This document shows positions 16,799 through 24,037 of a stretch of 43,183 nt of DNA, piece by piece. The position numbers and the translations under genes are program-made. The stretch lies in assembly GCF_017994015.1 (NCBI RefSeq), contig NZ_JAGOLP010000029.1:1-43183 (forward strand). The letters are read 5' to 3'. Origin of the DNA: Ferrovibrio sp. (GTDB lineage: Bacteria; Pseudomonadota; Alphaproteobacteria; Ferrovibrionales; Ferrovibrionaceae). The notes under the pieces are model-generated. The model was not told where the DNA came from and made no database searches. It saw only the letters and a program-made list of their open reading frames with translations. Position 1 is the first letter of the stretch; the number at the start of each line of letters is the position of its first letter.

Positions 16799-16952
16799 TT
16801 ATTACCCATGATGCGGATGCCCATCGGGTAGCATTCACCTTCAATGGCTGGTTCCATTGCGGGTAGCCCGGTCTGTATTGCTGCCCTCGGCCACTGCCGT
16901 ATGATCCGCGCAGCCTTTTGCCGTAACAGCCATCATTTGCCAGGAATTCATC

Positions 16953-18077
16953 ATGCAACAACCACTGCCCGCCGCGCCTGGCATGCCCGAGGATGAGGTG
17001 GAAACACCGGCGCTGCTGATCGACCTGGATGCGTTTGAACATAATCTCGACACCATGGCGGCGGCGGTGCAGGCCGGCGGCATCAAGCTGCGCGCCCATG
17101 CCAAGACGCATAAATCGCCGGTGATTGCGCATTTGCAGATGGCCCGTGGCGCCGTGGGGCAATGTGTGCAGAAGGTGTCCGAGGCGGAGATTCTCGCCTG
17201 GGGCGGCGTGCCTGATATCCTGGTCAGCAACCAGATTGTGGGGGCCGGCAAACTGGCGCGCTTCGCCGCACTGGCGCGCATCGCCCGCATGGCGATCTGT
17301 GTTGACCATCCGGCCCAGGTGGCGGCGCTGGAGCAGGCCGCAAGTGCTGCCGGGCAACGGCTGACCGTATTGGTGGAAATCGACGTGGGCATGGGCCGCT
17401 GCGGCGTGCCGGCAGGGCCGGAGGCCGTGGCATTGTGCCAGCGCATCGCCGCCTCGCCCGATCTGCGCTTTGGCGGATTGCAAGCCTATAACGGCCGCGC
17501 CCAGCATCTGCGCAGCCATGCCGAGCGCCGGACGGCCATCAGCATGGCTGCGGAAACCACTGCGCGCTGCATCCAGGACCTGCGCCGCCATGGCCTGGCC
17601 TGCGCCATTGTTGGCGGCGGCGGCACCGGCACCTATCCGTTCGAGATCGCTTCCGGCGTCTATACCGAATTGCAGGCCGGCAGCTATTGTTTCATGGATG
17701 CGGATTACAGCCGCAATCTGGATGCCGATGGTGCCACCACCTCACCCTTCCGCCAGGCTCTATTTGTGCTGGCCACAGTGATGAGCCGTCCCGGCCCCGG
17801 CATTGCGGTGGTTGATGCCGGGCATAAGGCCTATGCCGTGGATAGTGGCCTGCCGCTGGTGTGGCAACGACCGGATATCCAGGTCAGCGGCGCCTCAGAC
17901 GAACATGGCAAGCTGGTTTTCGGCAGCGAAACCAGCCCGCCGGCCCTGGGCGAAAAACTGCGCCTGGTGCCTGGGCATTGCGACCCGACCGTGGACCGCT
18001 ACGATTGGTATGTCGGGATCCGCAAGGGCCGCGTCGAATGCCTGTGGCCGGTGGCGGCGCGTGGCGCCGCCACTTGA
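16953..18077 (+). CDS. Fold-III PLP enzyme, D-threonine aldolase / 3-hydroxyaspartate aldolase type
   Basis: The 374-residue protein belongs to the alanine-racemase-fold group of D-threonine aldolase, D-serine dehydratase and 3-hydroxy-D-aspartate aldolase. It opens ALPGMP-like (APGMPEDEVETPALLIDLDA). The PLP lysine is probably Lys51 in RAHAKTHKS; the QKVSEAEILAWGG and GGGGTGTYPFE segments bind the cofactor phosphate. Near the C-terminus VPGHCDPT places His and Asp two residues apart, the metal pair of the aldolases, whereas D-serine dehydratases have His-x-Cys. I therefore favour a metal-dependent aldolase making glycine plus an aldehyde or glyoxylate. The gene stands alone downstream of the vapC remnant. 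Confidence 0.87.
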   Translation: MQQPLPAAPGMPEDEVETPALLIDLDAFEHNLDTMAAAVQAGGIKLRAHAKTHKSPVIAHLQMARGAVGQCVQKVSEAEILAWGGVPDILVSNQIVGAGKLARFAALARIARMAICVDHPAQVAALEQAASAAGQRLTVLVEIDVGMGRCGVPAGPEAVALCQRIAASPDLRFGGLQAYNGRAQHLRSHAERRTAISMAAETTARCIQDLRRHGLACAIVGGGGTGTYPFEIASGVYTELQAGSYCFMDADYSRNLDADGATTSPFRQALFVLATVMSRPGPGIAVVDAGHKAYAVDSGLPLVWQRPDIQVSGASDEHGKLVFGSETSPPALGEKLRLVPGHCDPTVDRYDWYVGIRKGRVECLWPVAARGAAT

Positions 18078-18133
18078 AGCCACGCGGCTCGATCAATCAA
18101 TTGCCTGATTTTTGCCGCTCGCCAGAACTATCT

Positions 18134-18883
18134 CTAAACATTCATCCTGTTGAAGATGAAGTTGGGCAGATGTTGAATCACAAGCATGATCAAGCGCCAC
18201 TTTCCGGGGGCATAGACAACCGGTTTTCCGGCATGAATGCCCGCAACAATCTGCGTTGCCACGGCCTCCACCGGCGCCAATTTCGCTCCCGTGCCCTTGA
18301 GATGCGCGGTCATCGGGGTATCGGTTGGGCCGGGCTTGATCAGCACCACTTTTACAGCAGTTGCGGCGAAACGGTGATGCAAGCCTTGCGCATAGCGGCT
18401 GACCAGCCCTTTGGCCGCACCATAGACATAATTTGATTTGCGCCCCCGATCACCCGCCACCGATCCGATCAGCGCAATCGTGCCCCGATTGGCGCGGCCC
18501 ATCCATTTTGCAAAGGCCTCGGCATAAAGCACAGGTGACAGGGCGTTGATTTCAAGCGCGTCGTGGCAGGCTTGCAGGTTATCCTGGCACGCCGCCTGAT
18601 CCGGCAGTGAGCCATGCGCGATCAGCACAATATCCACATCCACGTTGCCTGACTGAACGATAGCCTGCACCGTGGTATTTATCGCTGCCGAGTCCAGAAA
18701 CGCGGCCTGAATGATGCGAATATTTGAGGCAGGGCTGCGCACCCGCAGGTCTGTTGCCACCCGCTCAAGGCGCTGCACATCACGGCCAACCAGGGTCAGA
18801 TCGGCCGGCTGATCTTGCAGCCATATTCTGGCGCAATGTTCGGCGATGGCTGAAGTGGCGCCAATAATGACAATTCTTTTCAT
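18134..18883 (-). CDS. dprE2: DprE2-like short-chain reductase (polyprenylphosphoryl-2-keto-ribose reductase)
   Basis: The 249-residue SDR starts MKRIVIIGATSAIAEHCAR, with the GATSAIA dinucleotide loop and SVAGDRGRKSNYVYGAAKG carrying Ser and the YxxxK catalytic pair. In mycobacteria DprE2 reduces the 2-keto intermediate made by DprE1 to polyprenyl-phosphate-arabinose. It directly follows the DprE1-like gene with no gap (start at 18883, previous stop at 18884), which strongly supports this assignment over a generic SDR. The C-terminus (GKWRLIMLVIQHLPNFIFNRM) is hydrophobic, as in DprE2, and suggests membrane association. The use of the product in this organism is unknown. Confidence 0.85.
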   Translation of the reverse strand: MKRIVIIGATSAIAEHCARIWLQDQPADLTLVGRDVQRLERVATDLRVRSPASNIRIIQAAFLDSAAINTTVQAIVQSGNVDVDIVLIAHGSLPDQAACQDNLQACHDALEINALSPVLYAEAFAKWMGRANRGTIALIGSVAGDRGRKSNYVYGAAKGLVSRYAQGLHHRFAATAVKVVLIKPGPTDTPMTAHLKGTGAKLAPVEAVATQIVAGIHAGKPVVYAPGKWRLIMLVIQHLPNFIFNRMNV

Positions 18884-20185
18884 TCAAATGCCCATCAAAC
18901 GGCGCGAAAGACCCGAGCTGATCCCAGGGTCGCGGTATGTCATGAATTCTGCCAATCGTGGATAGCCGGCCTCAAACAACTCTCTTGGCATTCGCGCATC
19001 CTTGGCCAGATAGATACGGCCTTTTGCTTCGCGCACGATGGCATCAAGCTGTTCAAAAAGCTTGTGCGTGCGTGTGCCTTGATTTGGAAAATCCAGCGCC
19101 AGGGTCACGCCAGGCTGCGCAAAGCTCAGCATGCCCCGTGGCTGGCGATTACCAAATGTCTTCAAAACGGCGAGGAAAGAGCCTTCGCCAGAGCGGGCGA
19201 TTGTTTTCAGCATGGCCTTAACCGCGTCCCGGCCAACCTCACGCGGCACCACGCTCTGATATTGGTAGAAGCCCTTCGGGCCGTAAAGCCGGTTCCATTC
19301 AAGCAGATTGTCCAGGGGATGGAAAAATGGCTCGTAATGCACAATTGCCCTGCCAGAGCGCCACTTCTTGAGGTGGTAGTAGGCTAGGTTCAATACAGGC
19401 AGCGACAGCCGATTGACCAAAGAAACCGGCGGGGCAAAGGGCATGGTGAAGCTGCGCCCGCTATGCTCGGGTCGCGGTCCAGCAGCGGTGGAATTGGCGC
19501 GCATGAACAAGCCGCGCTGGCTGCCTTCCGAGCTGCAATCGATCCACGCCACTGTATGTTCCCAGCCGGCTTCGGAAGCATCGGCCAGATGGAAGAATTC
19601 GTCCAGATTGGCATAAGGAAGCGTCTCGCTATCCAGCCAAGGCCCGGCAACCTGACGCAACTGGATTTCGGCTAACGTGATCACGCCGGTTAGGCCCACT
19701 CCGCCAATAGTGGCCGCAAACCAATCCGGCCGCAGCTGCGGCCCGCATTCAATCACCTCGCCATTGCTGCGCAGCAAAGTCAGGTGCCGGACATGATCGC
19801 CGAACGTCCCCATGGCATGATGGTTCTTGCCATGCACATCATTGGCAATGGCGCCGCCGACAGTCACCAATTGGGTACCCGGCGTCACCGGCAGCATCCA
19901 GCCGCGCGGAATCACCAGTCGCTGGATATCGCGCAACAATATCCCGGCCTCGCAGAGCAGACGGCCGGTTTGGTCATCGAAGGCGATAAAATGGTCAAGC
20001 CCGGTGGTGAGCCAGAGCGTGCCTTCGGGATTGAGGCACACATCGCCATAGCTGCGCCCCATGCCATGGGCCAAGCCGGGAAGCGGGCTGTTGCAAACCA
20101 GTTCGCAGACCCTGCCCGGATCATTGAGGGCGACAACCCGATGCGGTTGAGCGCTGAGGCGTCCCCAGGAAGCAACATTCCTCAT
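18884..20185 (-). CDS. dprE1: DprE1-like FAD-dependent polyprenylphosphoryl-ribose 2'-oxidase
   Basis: The 433-residue flavoprotein oxidises the ribose 2'-OH of polyprenyl-phosphate-ribose, the first half of the epimerisation to arabinose. It has the VAO-type FAD domain (GLAHGMGRSYGDVCLN, PGTQLVTVGGAIANDVHGKN, HHAMGTFGDHV) and the C-terminal substrate domain (GPKGFYQYQSVVP, YLAKDARMP). Lys395 matches the catalytic Lys418 of the M. tuberculosis enzyme. The position of its benzothiazinone-reactive Cys387 is Ala363 here (LALDFP). A GGAGG Shine-Dalgarno precedes the ATG. The DprE2-like gene follows at once, and a UbiA-type transferase gene is divergent upstream, completing the pathway. Confidence 0.9.
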   Translation of the reverse strand: MRNVASWGRLSAQPHRVVALNDPGRVCELVCNSPLPGLAHGMGRSYGDVCLNPEGTLWLTTGLDHFIAFDDQTGRLLCEAGILLRDIQRLVIPRGWMLPVTPGTQLVTVGGAIANDVHGKNHHAMGTFGDHVRHLTLLRSNGEVIECGPQLRPDWFAATIGGVGLTGVITLAEIQLRQVAGPWLDSETLPYANLDEFFHLADASEAGWEHTVAWIDCSSEGSQRGLFMRANSTAAGPRPEHSGRSFTMPFAPPVSLVNRLSLPVLNLAYYHLKKWRSGRAIVHYEPFFHPLDNLLEWNRLYGPKGFYQYQSVVPREVGRDAVKAMLKTIARSGEGSFLAVLKTFGNRQPRGMLSFAQPGVTLALDFPNQGTRTHKLFEQLDAIVREAKGRIYLAKDARMPRELFEAGYPRLAEFMTYRDPGISSGLSRRLMGI

Positions 20186-20355
20186 ACGTCCTCCGCACGG
20201 AACTGGTGGGGCTTGTCGGGAGCATATCTAACAAGCAGACCAGCCTGGATGCCCGCAATGGCCGGGACCAGGATTTTGCAGGCGCCGACATATGCTGCAA
20301 TCATGATTAATGCGAAAATGGCAAGAATTACCGCTAGCTTTGTCAGGGCAAACAT
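20182..20355 (-). CDS. Possible 57-residue membrane protein coupled to the DprE1-like gene
   Basis: I find an open frame on the minus strand that starts ATG directly after an in-frame stop and ends TGA overlapping the DprE1-like start (ATGA). The product begins MFALTKLAVILAIFALIMIA, giving at least one strong membrane segment, continues AYVGACKILVPAIAGIQAGL and ends in a polar tail (PDKPHQFRAEDV). I know no matching family. In favour: the hydrophobic pattern and the 4-bp overlap. Against: no Shine-Dalgarno before the ATG, less GC-biased third positions than neighbours, and it occupies the region where promoters for two divergent genes would sit. Confidence 0.38.
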   Translation of the reverse strand: MFALTKLAVILAIFALIMIAAYVGACKILVPAIAGIQAGLLVRYAPDKPHQFRAEDV

Positions 20356-20382
20356 TCAATCGTATCGCCGGGGTTTAGAGGG

Positions 20383-21267
20383 ATGCAGGATACCATAATT
20401 AACCGCTCGGCTTTAGCCCAAATGCTGGGCTTGCTCAGGTTGATGCGGCCCAAGCATTGGGTCAAGAACAGCTTTGTGCTGGCCCCCCTGGTTTTTACCG
20501 GCGCATTCCTGAAGGCCGATGCCGTTGGCCATGCCGTGCTGGCGATGCTGCTATTCTGCGTCGCCTCGTCTGCCACCTATATCGTCAACGACATGCATGA
20601 TGTTGAGCATGATCGTCGCCATCCCCTGAAATCCAAAACCCGCCCGCTGGCTGCCCGGATGGTCTCGGTACCCGCCGCGCTGATCCTGCTCGCCGGCCTC
20701 TATAGCATCCTGATATGGGGCTGGTTCGTGACCCCAAAGGTGGGGCTGGTGATCGCCGCCTATCTGGTGTTGAACTTGGCCTACATGTTTGTGCTCAAAC
20801 ACCAGCCGGTGGTCGATATCTTCAGCATCGCCATCGGTTTTGTATTACGGGTTTATGCTGGCGCCATGGCGCTGGATGTGCCTGTATCATCCTGGATGTT
20901 CATCACCACGCTGTGCTTGGCGCTGTATCTGGCCGCCGTCAAACGGCGGCAGGAATTGAGCCAGAACGGCACCGAGGGCCGCAAGGTGCTGGAAAAATAC
21001 TCTGTCTCACTGGTGGATCGTTATGCCGAAATGTCAGCCACCGGGGCGCTGGTGTTTTACAGCATGTTCGTAATGTCAACCAAACCTGAATTGGTGTTCA
21101 CGGTGCCCCTGGTTCTGTTTGGTTTGTTTCGCTACTGGTTTGTTGTGGAAGCCCATGATGGCGGCGAGTCGCCTACCGATGCGTTGCTGGCTGACTGGCC
21201 GTTGCTGCTCACGGTGTTGTTGTGGGTGGCAGTCTGCGTCTGGGCCTTATGGCCGGTGCCGGCATGA
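20383..21267 (+). CDS. UbiA-family polyprenyl-phosphate phosphoribosyltransferase-like protein
   Basis: The 294-residue integral membrane protein has about nine hydrophobic segments and the UbiA motif VNDMHDVEHDRRHP (N-D-x-x-D-x3-D), followed by KSKTRPLAA as in decaprenyl-phosphate phosphoribosyltransferases such as mycobacterial Rv3806c. A second acidic region (VKRRQELSQNGTEGRKVLEKY) is also characteristic of that group. The enzyme would join phosphoribosyl pyrophosphate to polyprenyl phosphate, giving the substrate that DprE1 and DprE2 convert to the arabinose donor after dephosphorylation. The genes for those two lie divergently next to it. No phosphatase of the Rv3807c type and no arabinosyltransferase is visible nearby. 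Confidence 0.85.
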   Translation: MQDTIINRSALAQMLGLLRLMRPKHWVKNSFVLAPLVFTGAFLKADAVGHAVLAMLLFCVASSATYIVNDMHDVEHDRRHPLKSKTRPLAARMVSVPAALILLAGLYSILIWGWFVTPKVGLVIAAYLVLNLAYMFVLKHQPVVDIFSIAIGFVLRVYAGAMALDVPVSSWMFITTLCLALYLAAVKRRQELSQNGTEGRKVLEKYSVSLVDRYAEMSATGALVFYSMFVMSTKPELVFTVPLVLFGLFRYWFVVEAHDGGESPTDALLADWPLLLTVLLWVAVCVWALWPVPA

Positions 21268-21338
21268 GCCTGGATTACGCTGTTGCAGGCAACATGCACG
21301 CAGAATCAATAAATTGGCGGCAGATGGATGGATGAAGC

Positions 21339-22262
21339 ATGTCAACTCCGCTGGTAAATCATCGTGCAGCCTTAGCCTGGGATGATCTACGCCTGATCCT
21401 GGCCATTGCCGAACAGGGTTCATTGTCGCGTGCCGCTGCGGCGCTGGGCCTCAGCCATCCGACATTGTCGCGCCGGCTGCGTGACATGGAAAGCCGGCTT
21501 GGCTGTCGGCTGGTGGAGCGCGGCCCGCAATCCTGCCAGCTGACCCAAGCCGGCGTTGAGATGCGTGCTCTGGCAGCACGTATCGCGGTTGATATCGCGA
21601 CGCTGGAGCGCAGCCTGATTGGCCGCGACAACGACAATGCCGGCACCGTGCGCATCACGGCGCCAGATGCGGTATCGGATTATATCCTGTCTGGCATTCT
21701 GGCCCGCATGAGCCATGATCTGCCCGATATCACGCTTGAACTGGTGGTGAGCAATCAGCCGCTCTCGCTGGCGCAACGCGCCGCCGATATTGCCGTGCGG
21801 GTTACCGACAAGCCAGACCCGACGCTGATCGGCCGCAAGGTGGCCACGGTCGGAATGGCCGCTTATGGCGCACACCACATCGCCAATGATGCGGCAACAA
21901 GTGCAACTGCGCCCTGGATCGGTTTTGACGCCGGTCTGGCCTGTTCCGGGCCAGGCCAATGGGTAGAGCGGGAAATCCCGCCCCACCGCATTCGCTTCCG
22001 GGCCAACACCTTGCCGGCTGCGGCCAAGGCGGTATCCCAGGGCGCCGGCATCGGTTTGCTGCCCTGCTTTATTGGCGAAACCCTGACCAATGTGGCTCGG
22101 CTCAGCGAACCGGTGGCCGAATTGGAAACCGGCCTCTGGTTGCTGACCCATCGCGCCATGGCCAGCCTGCCCCGCATTCGCACCGTGCGGGCGGCCCTGG
22201 CGCGCGAATTGACCGCTCGAAACGCCGTGATTGCCGGGCGGGTCGCGGTCAGGCCGTCATAA
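21339..22262 (+). CDS. LysR-family transcription regulator
   Basis: The 307-residue protein has an N-terminal helix-turn-helix (DDLRLILAIAEQGSLSRAAA followed by ALGLSHPTLSRRLRDMESRL, residues about 14-55) and a LysR substrate-binding domain with the GTVRITAPDAVSDYILS opening. These regulators bind DNA as tetramers and respond to a small co-inducer. The sequence resembles the group that often controls one or a few neighbouring genes. Here the neighbour downstream is a convergent GST whose end overlaps by 14 bp, and the upstream gene is the UbiA-like transferase, so the target is uncertain. Confidence 0.92.
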   Translation: MSTPLVNHRAALAWDDLRLILAIAEQGSLSRAAAALGLSHPTLSRRLRDMESRLGCRLVERGPQSCQLTQAGVEMRALAARIAVDIATLERSLIGRDNDNAGTVRITAPDAVSDYILSGILARMSHDLPDITLELVVSNQPLSLAQRAADIAVRVTDKPDPTLIGRKVATVGMAAYGAHHIANDAATSATAPWIGFDAGLACSGPGQWVEREIPPHRIRFRANTLPAAAKAVSQGAGIGLLPCFIGETLTNVARLSEPVAELETGLWLLTHRAMASLPRIRTVRAALARELTARNAVIAGRVAVRPS

Positions 22263-22914
22263 GCCCGGACAGATGGGAAGCCTGCCGCTTCAGATAAAGG
22301 CGGAAATGCTGGTCATAATCCGGCACCACCCCATCGCGCACACTGGCGCGTTGCTGCAAGGCCTGCCGATAGGCCAGCACTTGCTCACAGCCGGTGCAAA
22401 TACCGAAATCCGCGATGGTGTCGAATGTATCAAACAGCCGAAATAGTGGCGCGAAGGCTGCGTCAACAAGTTGGAAATTATTGCTGCTGAAAAACTGCGA
22501 GGCAGGATTCAGATGTTGCTCCAGCCGGTTCATCTTGTGCTTCAGATCAGCCACTTTCTGTATGAAACCCTGCTCGTCACGGGCGGTATAGAGCATATGC
22601 ACATCGGCGATGGCGGCAGAGGCAAACTCGATCCAGCCGCGATGCTGGGCGCGTTCAAAAGCCGCGCGCGGATGCAGCGGATGCGGCAACACCTCTTCGA
22701 TATATTCGCAGATCACGCTGGTCTCAAAAATGGCGCCTTCCGCGCTGCGTAACACCGGCACCTTGCCAAGCGGCGATACAAGCATGAACCAGGCCGGTTT
22801 GTCGGCCAGATCGATATAGGTCCGCTTGAACGAAACCTGCTTCTCCAGCAACTGGATGCCGGCGCGCTGCGTGAACGGACACAGGATATTGCTGATCAAC
22901 TCAAGGCTGTTCAT
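22249..22914 (-). CDS. Glutathione S-transferase family protein
   Basis: The 221-residue protein has an N-terminal thioredoxin-like domain with the active-site Cys in ILCPFTQRAG, the cis-Pro segment GKVPVLRSAEG and the glutathione-contact motif FETSVICEYIEE, then an all-helical C-terminal domain. The CPFT site places it with the omega/SspA-like cysteine-type GSTs, which favour thiol-transfer and dehydroascorbate-type reactions over conjugation. The start ATG at 22914 fits homologues. It is convergent with the LysR gene, overlapping its last 14 bp. Confidence 0.88.
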   Translation of the reverse strand: MNSLELISNILCPFTQRAGIQLLEKQVSFKRTYIDLADKPAWFMLVSPLGKVPVLRSAEGAIFETSVICEYIEEVLPHPLHPRAAFERAQHRGWIEFASAAIADVHMLYTARDEQGFIQKVADLKHKMNRLEQHLNPASQFFSSNNFQLVDAAFAPLFRLFDTFDTIADFGICTGCEQVLAYRQALQQRASVRDGVVPDYDQHFRLYLKRQASHLSGLMTA

Positions 22915-23040
22915 GGATTAAATCCCTCTAATGTAATCAAGACGGCGCAATATCCTGAATTAATCGCCTATCGAGCTATCGAAGCTTTTTGCAGCCCATT
23001 GTTTGGAAATATGCAGCTAGGCCTGCCAGGCCATGCTGGC

Positions 23041-23069
23041 TTGACATCGCGGTGCCCCTGCACTCTTAT
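23041..23069 (+). promoter_or_regulatory. Candidate promoter of the cold-shock gene
   Basis: A perfect TTGACA (23041-23046, preceded by C as is common in alphaproteobacteria), a 17-bp spacer and a weaker TCTTAT (23064-23069). Transcription starting about 7 bp later would give a leader of roughly 165 nt before the csp ATG at 23241, similar in size to the thermosensing leader of E. coli cspA. Confidence 0.5.
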
Positions 23070-23087
23070 CGTTGCACAATCGTTTTT

Positions 23088-23103
23088 GGCCTGCATGCAG
23101 GCC
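23088..23103 (+). repeat. Perfect 16-bp palindrome in the csp leader
   Basis: GGCCTGCATGCAGGCC is exactly self-complementary and lies just after the predicted transcription start. It could be a protein-binding operator in DNA. As RNA it can form a hairpin only with a strained tip (about six pairs), or it can drive dimerisation. Confidence 0.75.
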
Positions 23104-23240
23104 ACCGTGCCGAGCTGCATCATGATGGGCTTCAAGGCGTGGTAGCCCTGATGGGATACCCAAAAACCGGTTGTCGGACGCATGCTGGCGCAAGGTCGGC
23201 ATTGCTGCCGCGAGATAATAGCCGATAACAGGAGTTTCTG

Positions 23241-23444
23241 ATGGCTAACGGTACCGTGAAGTGGTTCAACAGCACCAAGGGCTATGGCTTCATCCAGCCG
23301 AGTGATGGCGGCAAGGATGTGTTTGTGCATATCTCTGCCCTGGAGAGCGCTGGCCTCACCACCCTCAATGATGGCCAGGCGGTGAGCTTTGAGCTGGCCA
23401 CCCAGCGTGGCAAAACCTCGGCCGTCAACCTCAAGCTCGGCTGA
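23241..23444 (+). CDS. cspA: Cold-shock-domain RNA chaperone (CspA family)
   Basis: The 67-residue protein is one cold-shock domain: MANGTVKWFNSTKGYGFIQP holds RNP1 (KGYGFI), followed by KDVFVHI (RNP2) and GQAVSFELATQRGKTSAVNL. It binds single-stranded RNA and DNA and melts RNA structure in the cytoplasm. A Shine-Dalgarno AGGAG lies 7 bp before the ATG. The gene is monocistronic, with its own promoter and long leader and a strong terminator downstream. Several paralogues usually exist per genome, so cold induction of this copy is likely but not proven. Confidence 0.96.
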   Translation: MANGTVKWFNSTKGYGFIQPSDGGKDVFVHISALESAGLTTLNDGQAVSFELATQRGKTSAVNLKLG

Positions 23445-23467
23445 TCGTTCCAACCGGCTTTCAACAA

Positions 23468-23496
23468 ACGGCGGTCGTCAAGGCCGCCGTTTTTTT
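23468..23496 (+). terminator. Rho-independent terminator of the cold-shock gene
   Basis: The stem ACGGCGG / CCGCCGT (23468-23474 with 23484-23490), a 9-nt loop and a run of T residues directly after, 24 bp beyond the csp stop codon. It also lies at the 3' end of the convergent gene at 23514. Confidence 0.9.
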
Positions 23497-23513
23497 ATCA
23501 AGCGCATTTTTTG

Positions 23514-23978
23514 TTAAAGCGTGGTGAGAATGGCGGCGCCGAGCTGGCGCTCGCACTGCCCAGCCGTAGCGCCTTCAAAACGTGCCAGGGCGTTGTCCAG
23601 GGCCTGCTCCAGCGCCAGGGCTGCCGGCTGTTGGCCCAGTTGCCGCAGCAGCCGCCCACCGGCATGGATCAGCGCCGCAAGGTCGCCGCGCTCTGCGGCA
23701 ATCACCGGCGGCCGCCACACATCCGGCGCCAAAGCCCGCCAACCGCCGCGCGCAAAAAATCCGGCGGCATCGGCACCGAGCAGGATGGCATCGCTGCGGT
23801 CCAGGGCTTCGGCCGCACTGCCATCGCGCCAATGGCGCCAGCGGAAGCCAAAGCCATAGCGCCGGCCCGCCGCCTCAAGCAGTTCCTGGGTTAGTGGCAG
23901 CGCCGCATCGGTCCTGGCCGATGCCGTCTCGCCATCCTGGATCAGTGCAACGGTGTAGGTGACAGAGTTGAATGCCAT
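23514..23978 (-). CDS. Short protein resembling the two ends of isopropylmalate/isocitrate dehydrogenase
   Basis: The 154-residue product is an intact frame. Its first 70 residues look like the N-terminal Rossmann half of beta-decarboxylating dehydrogenases (YTVALIQDGETAS in place of IAVIPGDGIGPE; ALDRSDAILLGADA in place of the DAILLGAVG strand). The last 55 resemble the C-terminal helices (ALIHAGGRLLRQLG, ALEQALDNALARF, ERQLGAAILTTL). The central region with the catalytic Tyr, Lys and Asp residues is missing, replaced by about 25 residues rich in Ala and Trp. It therefore cannot be a normal dehydrogenase. It may be an internally deleted relic or a repurposed domain. The family assignment is by eye and moderate. 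Confidence 0.6.
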   Translation of the reverse strand: MAFNSVTYTVALIQDGETASARTDAALPLTQELLEAAGRRYGFGFRWRHWRDGSAAEALDRSDAILLGADAAGFFARGGWRALAPDVWRPPVIAAERGDLAALIHAGGRLLRQLGQQPAALALEQALDNALARFEGATAGQCERQLGAAILTTL

Positions 23979-24037
23979 ACCGCATAGGTGCGCAACCCGG
24001 AATGGAAAGTCAACTGACTACAAGCTATCTATCCAGG

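Larger units (their letters stand above)
22915..23240 (+). other. Intergenic stretch of 326 bp: GST upstream region and cold-shock gene leader
   Basis: No protein gene is supported here; the minus-strand open frame that crosses it is antisense to the cold-shock gene. The right two-thirds look like the control region of the downstream csp gene: a promoter near 23041-23069, a perfect palindrome at 23088-23103, and further small dyads. The implied untranslated leader is about 165 nt. The left part should hold the GST promoter on the minus strand, which I could not pinpoint. Confidence 0.6.

Noticed and set aside
16510..16952. Attachment-site duplication of the tRNA-Ser 3' end
   Set aside because: I looked for a second copy of the T-arm/acceptor sequence downstream and found none, so an integrated element cannot be delimited.
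16770..17591. Minus-strand open frame of 273 codons beside the vapC remnant
   Set aside because: It is antisense to the PLP enzyme gene and is not in the frame that shows PIN-domain similarity.
22968..23453. Minus-strand open frame covering the csp gene and leader
   Set aside because: It is antisense to an unmistakable cold-shock protein and has no recognisable features.
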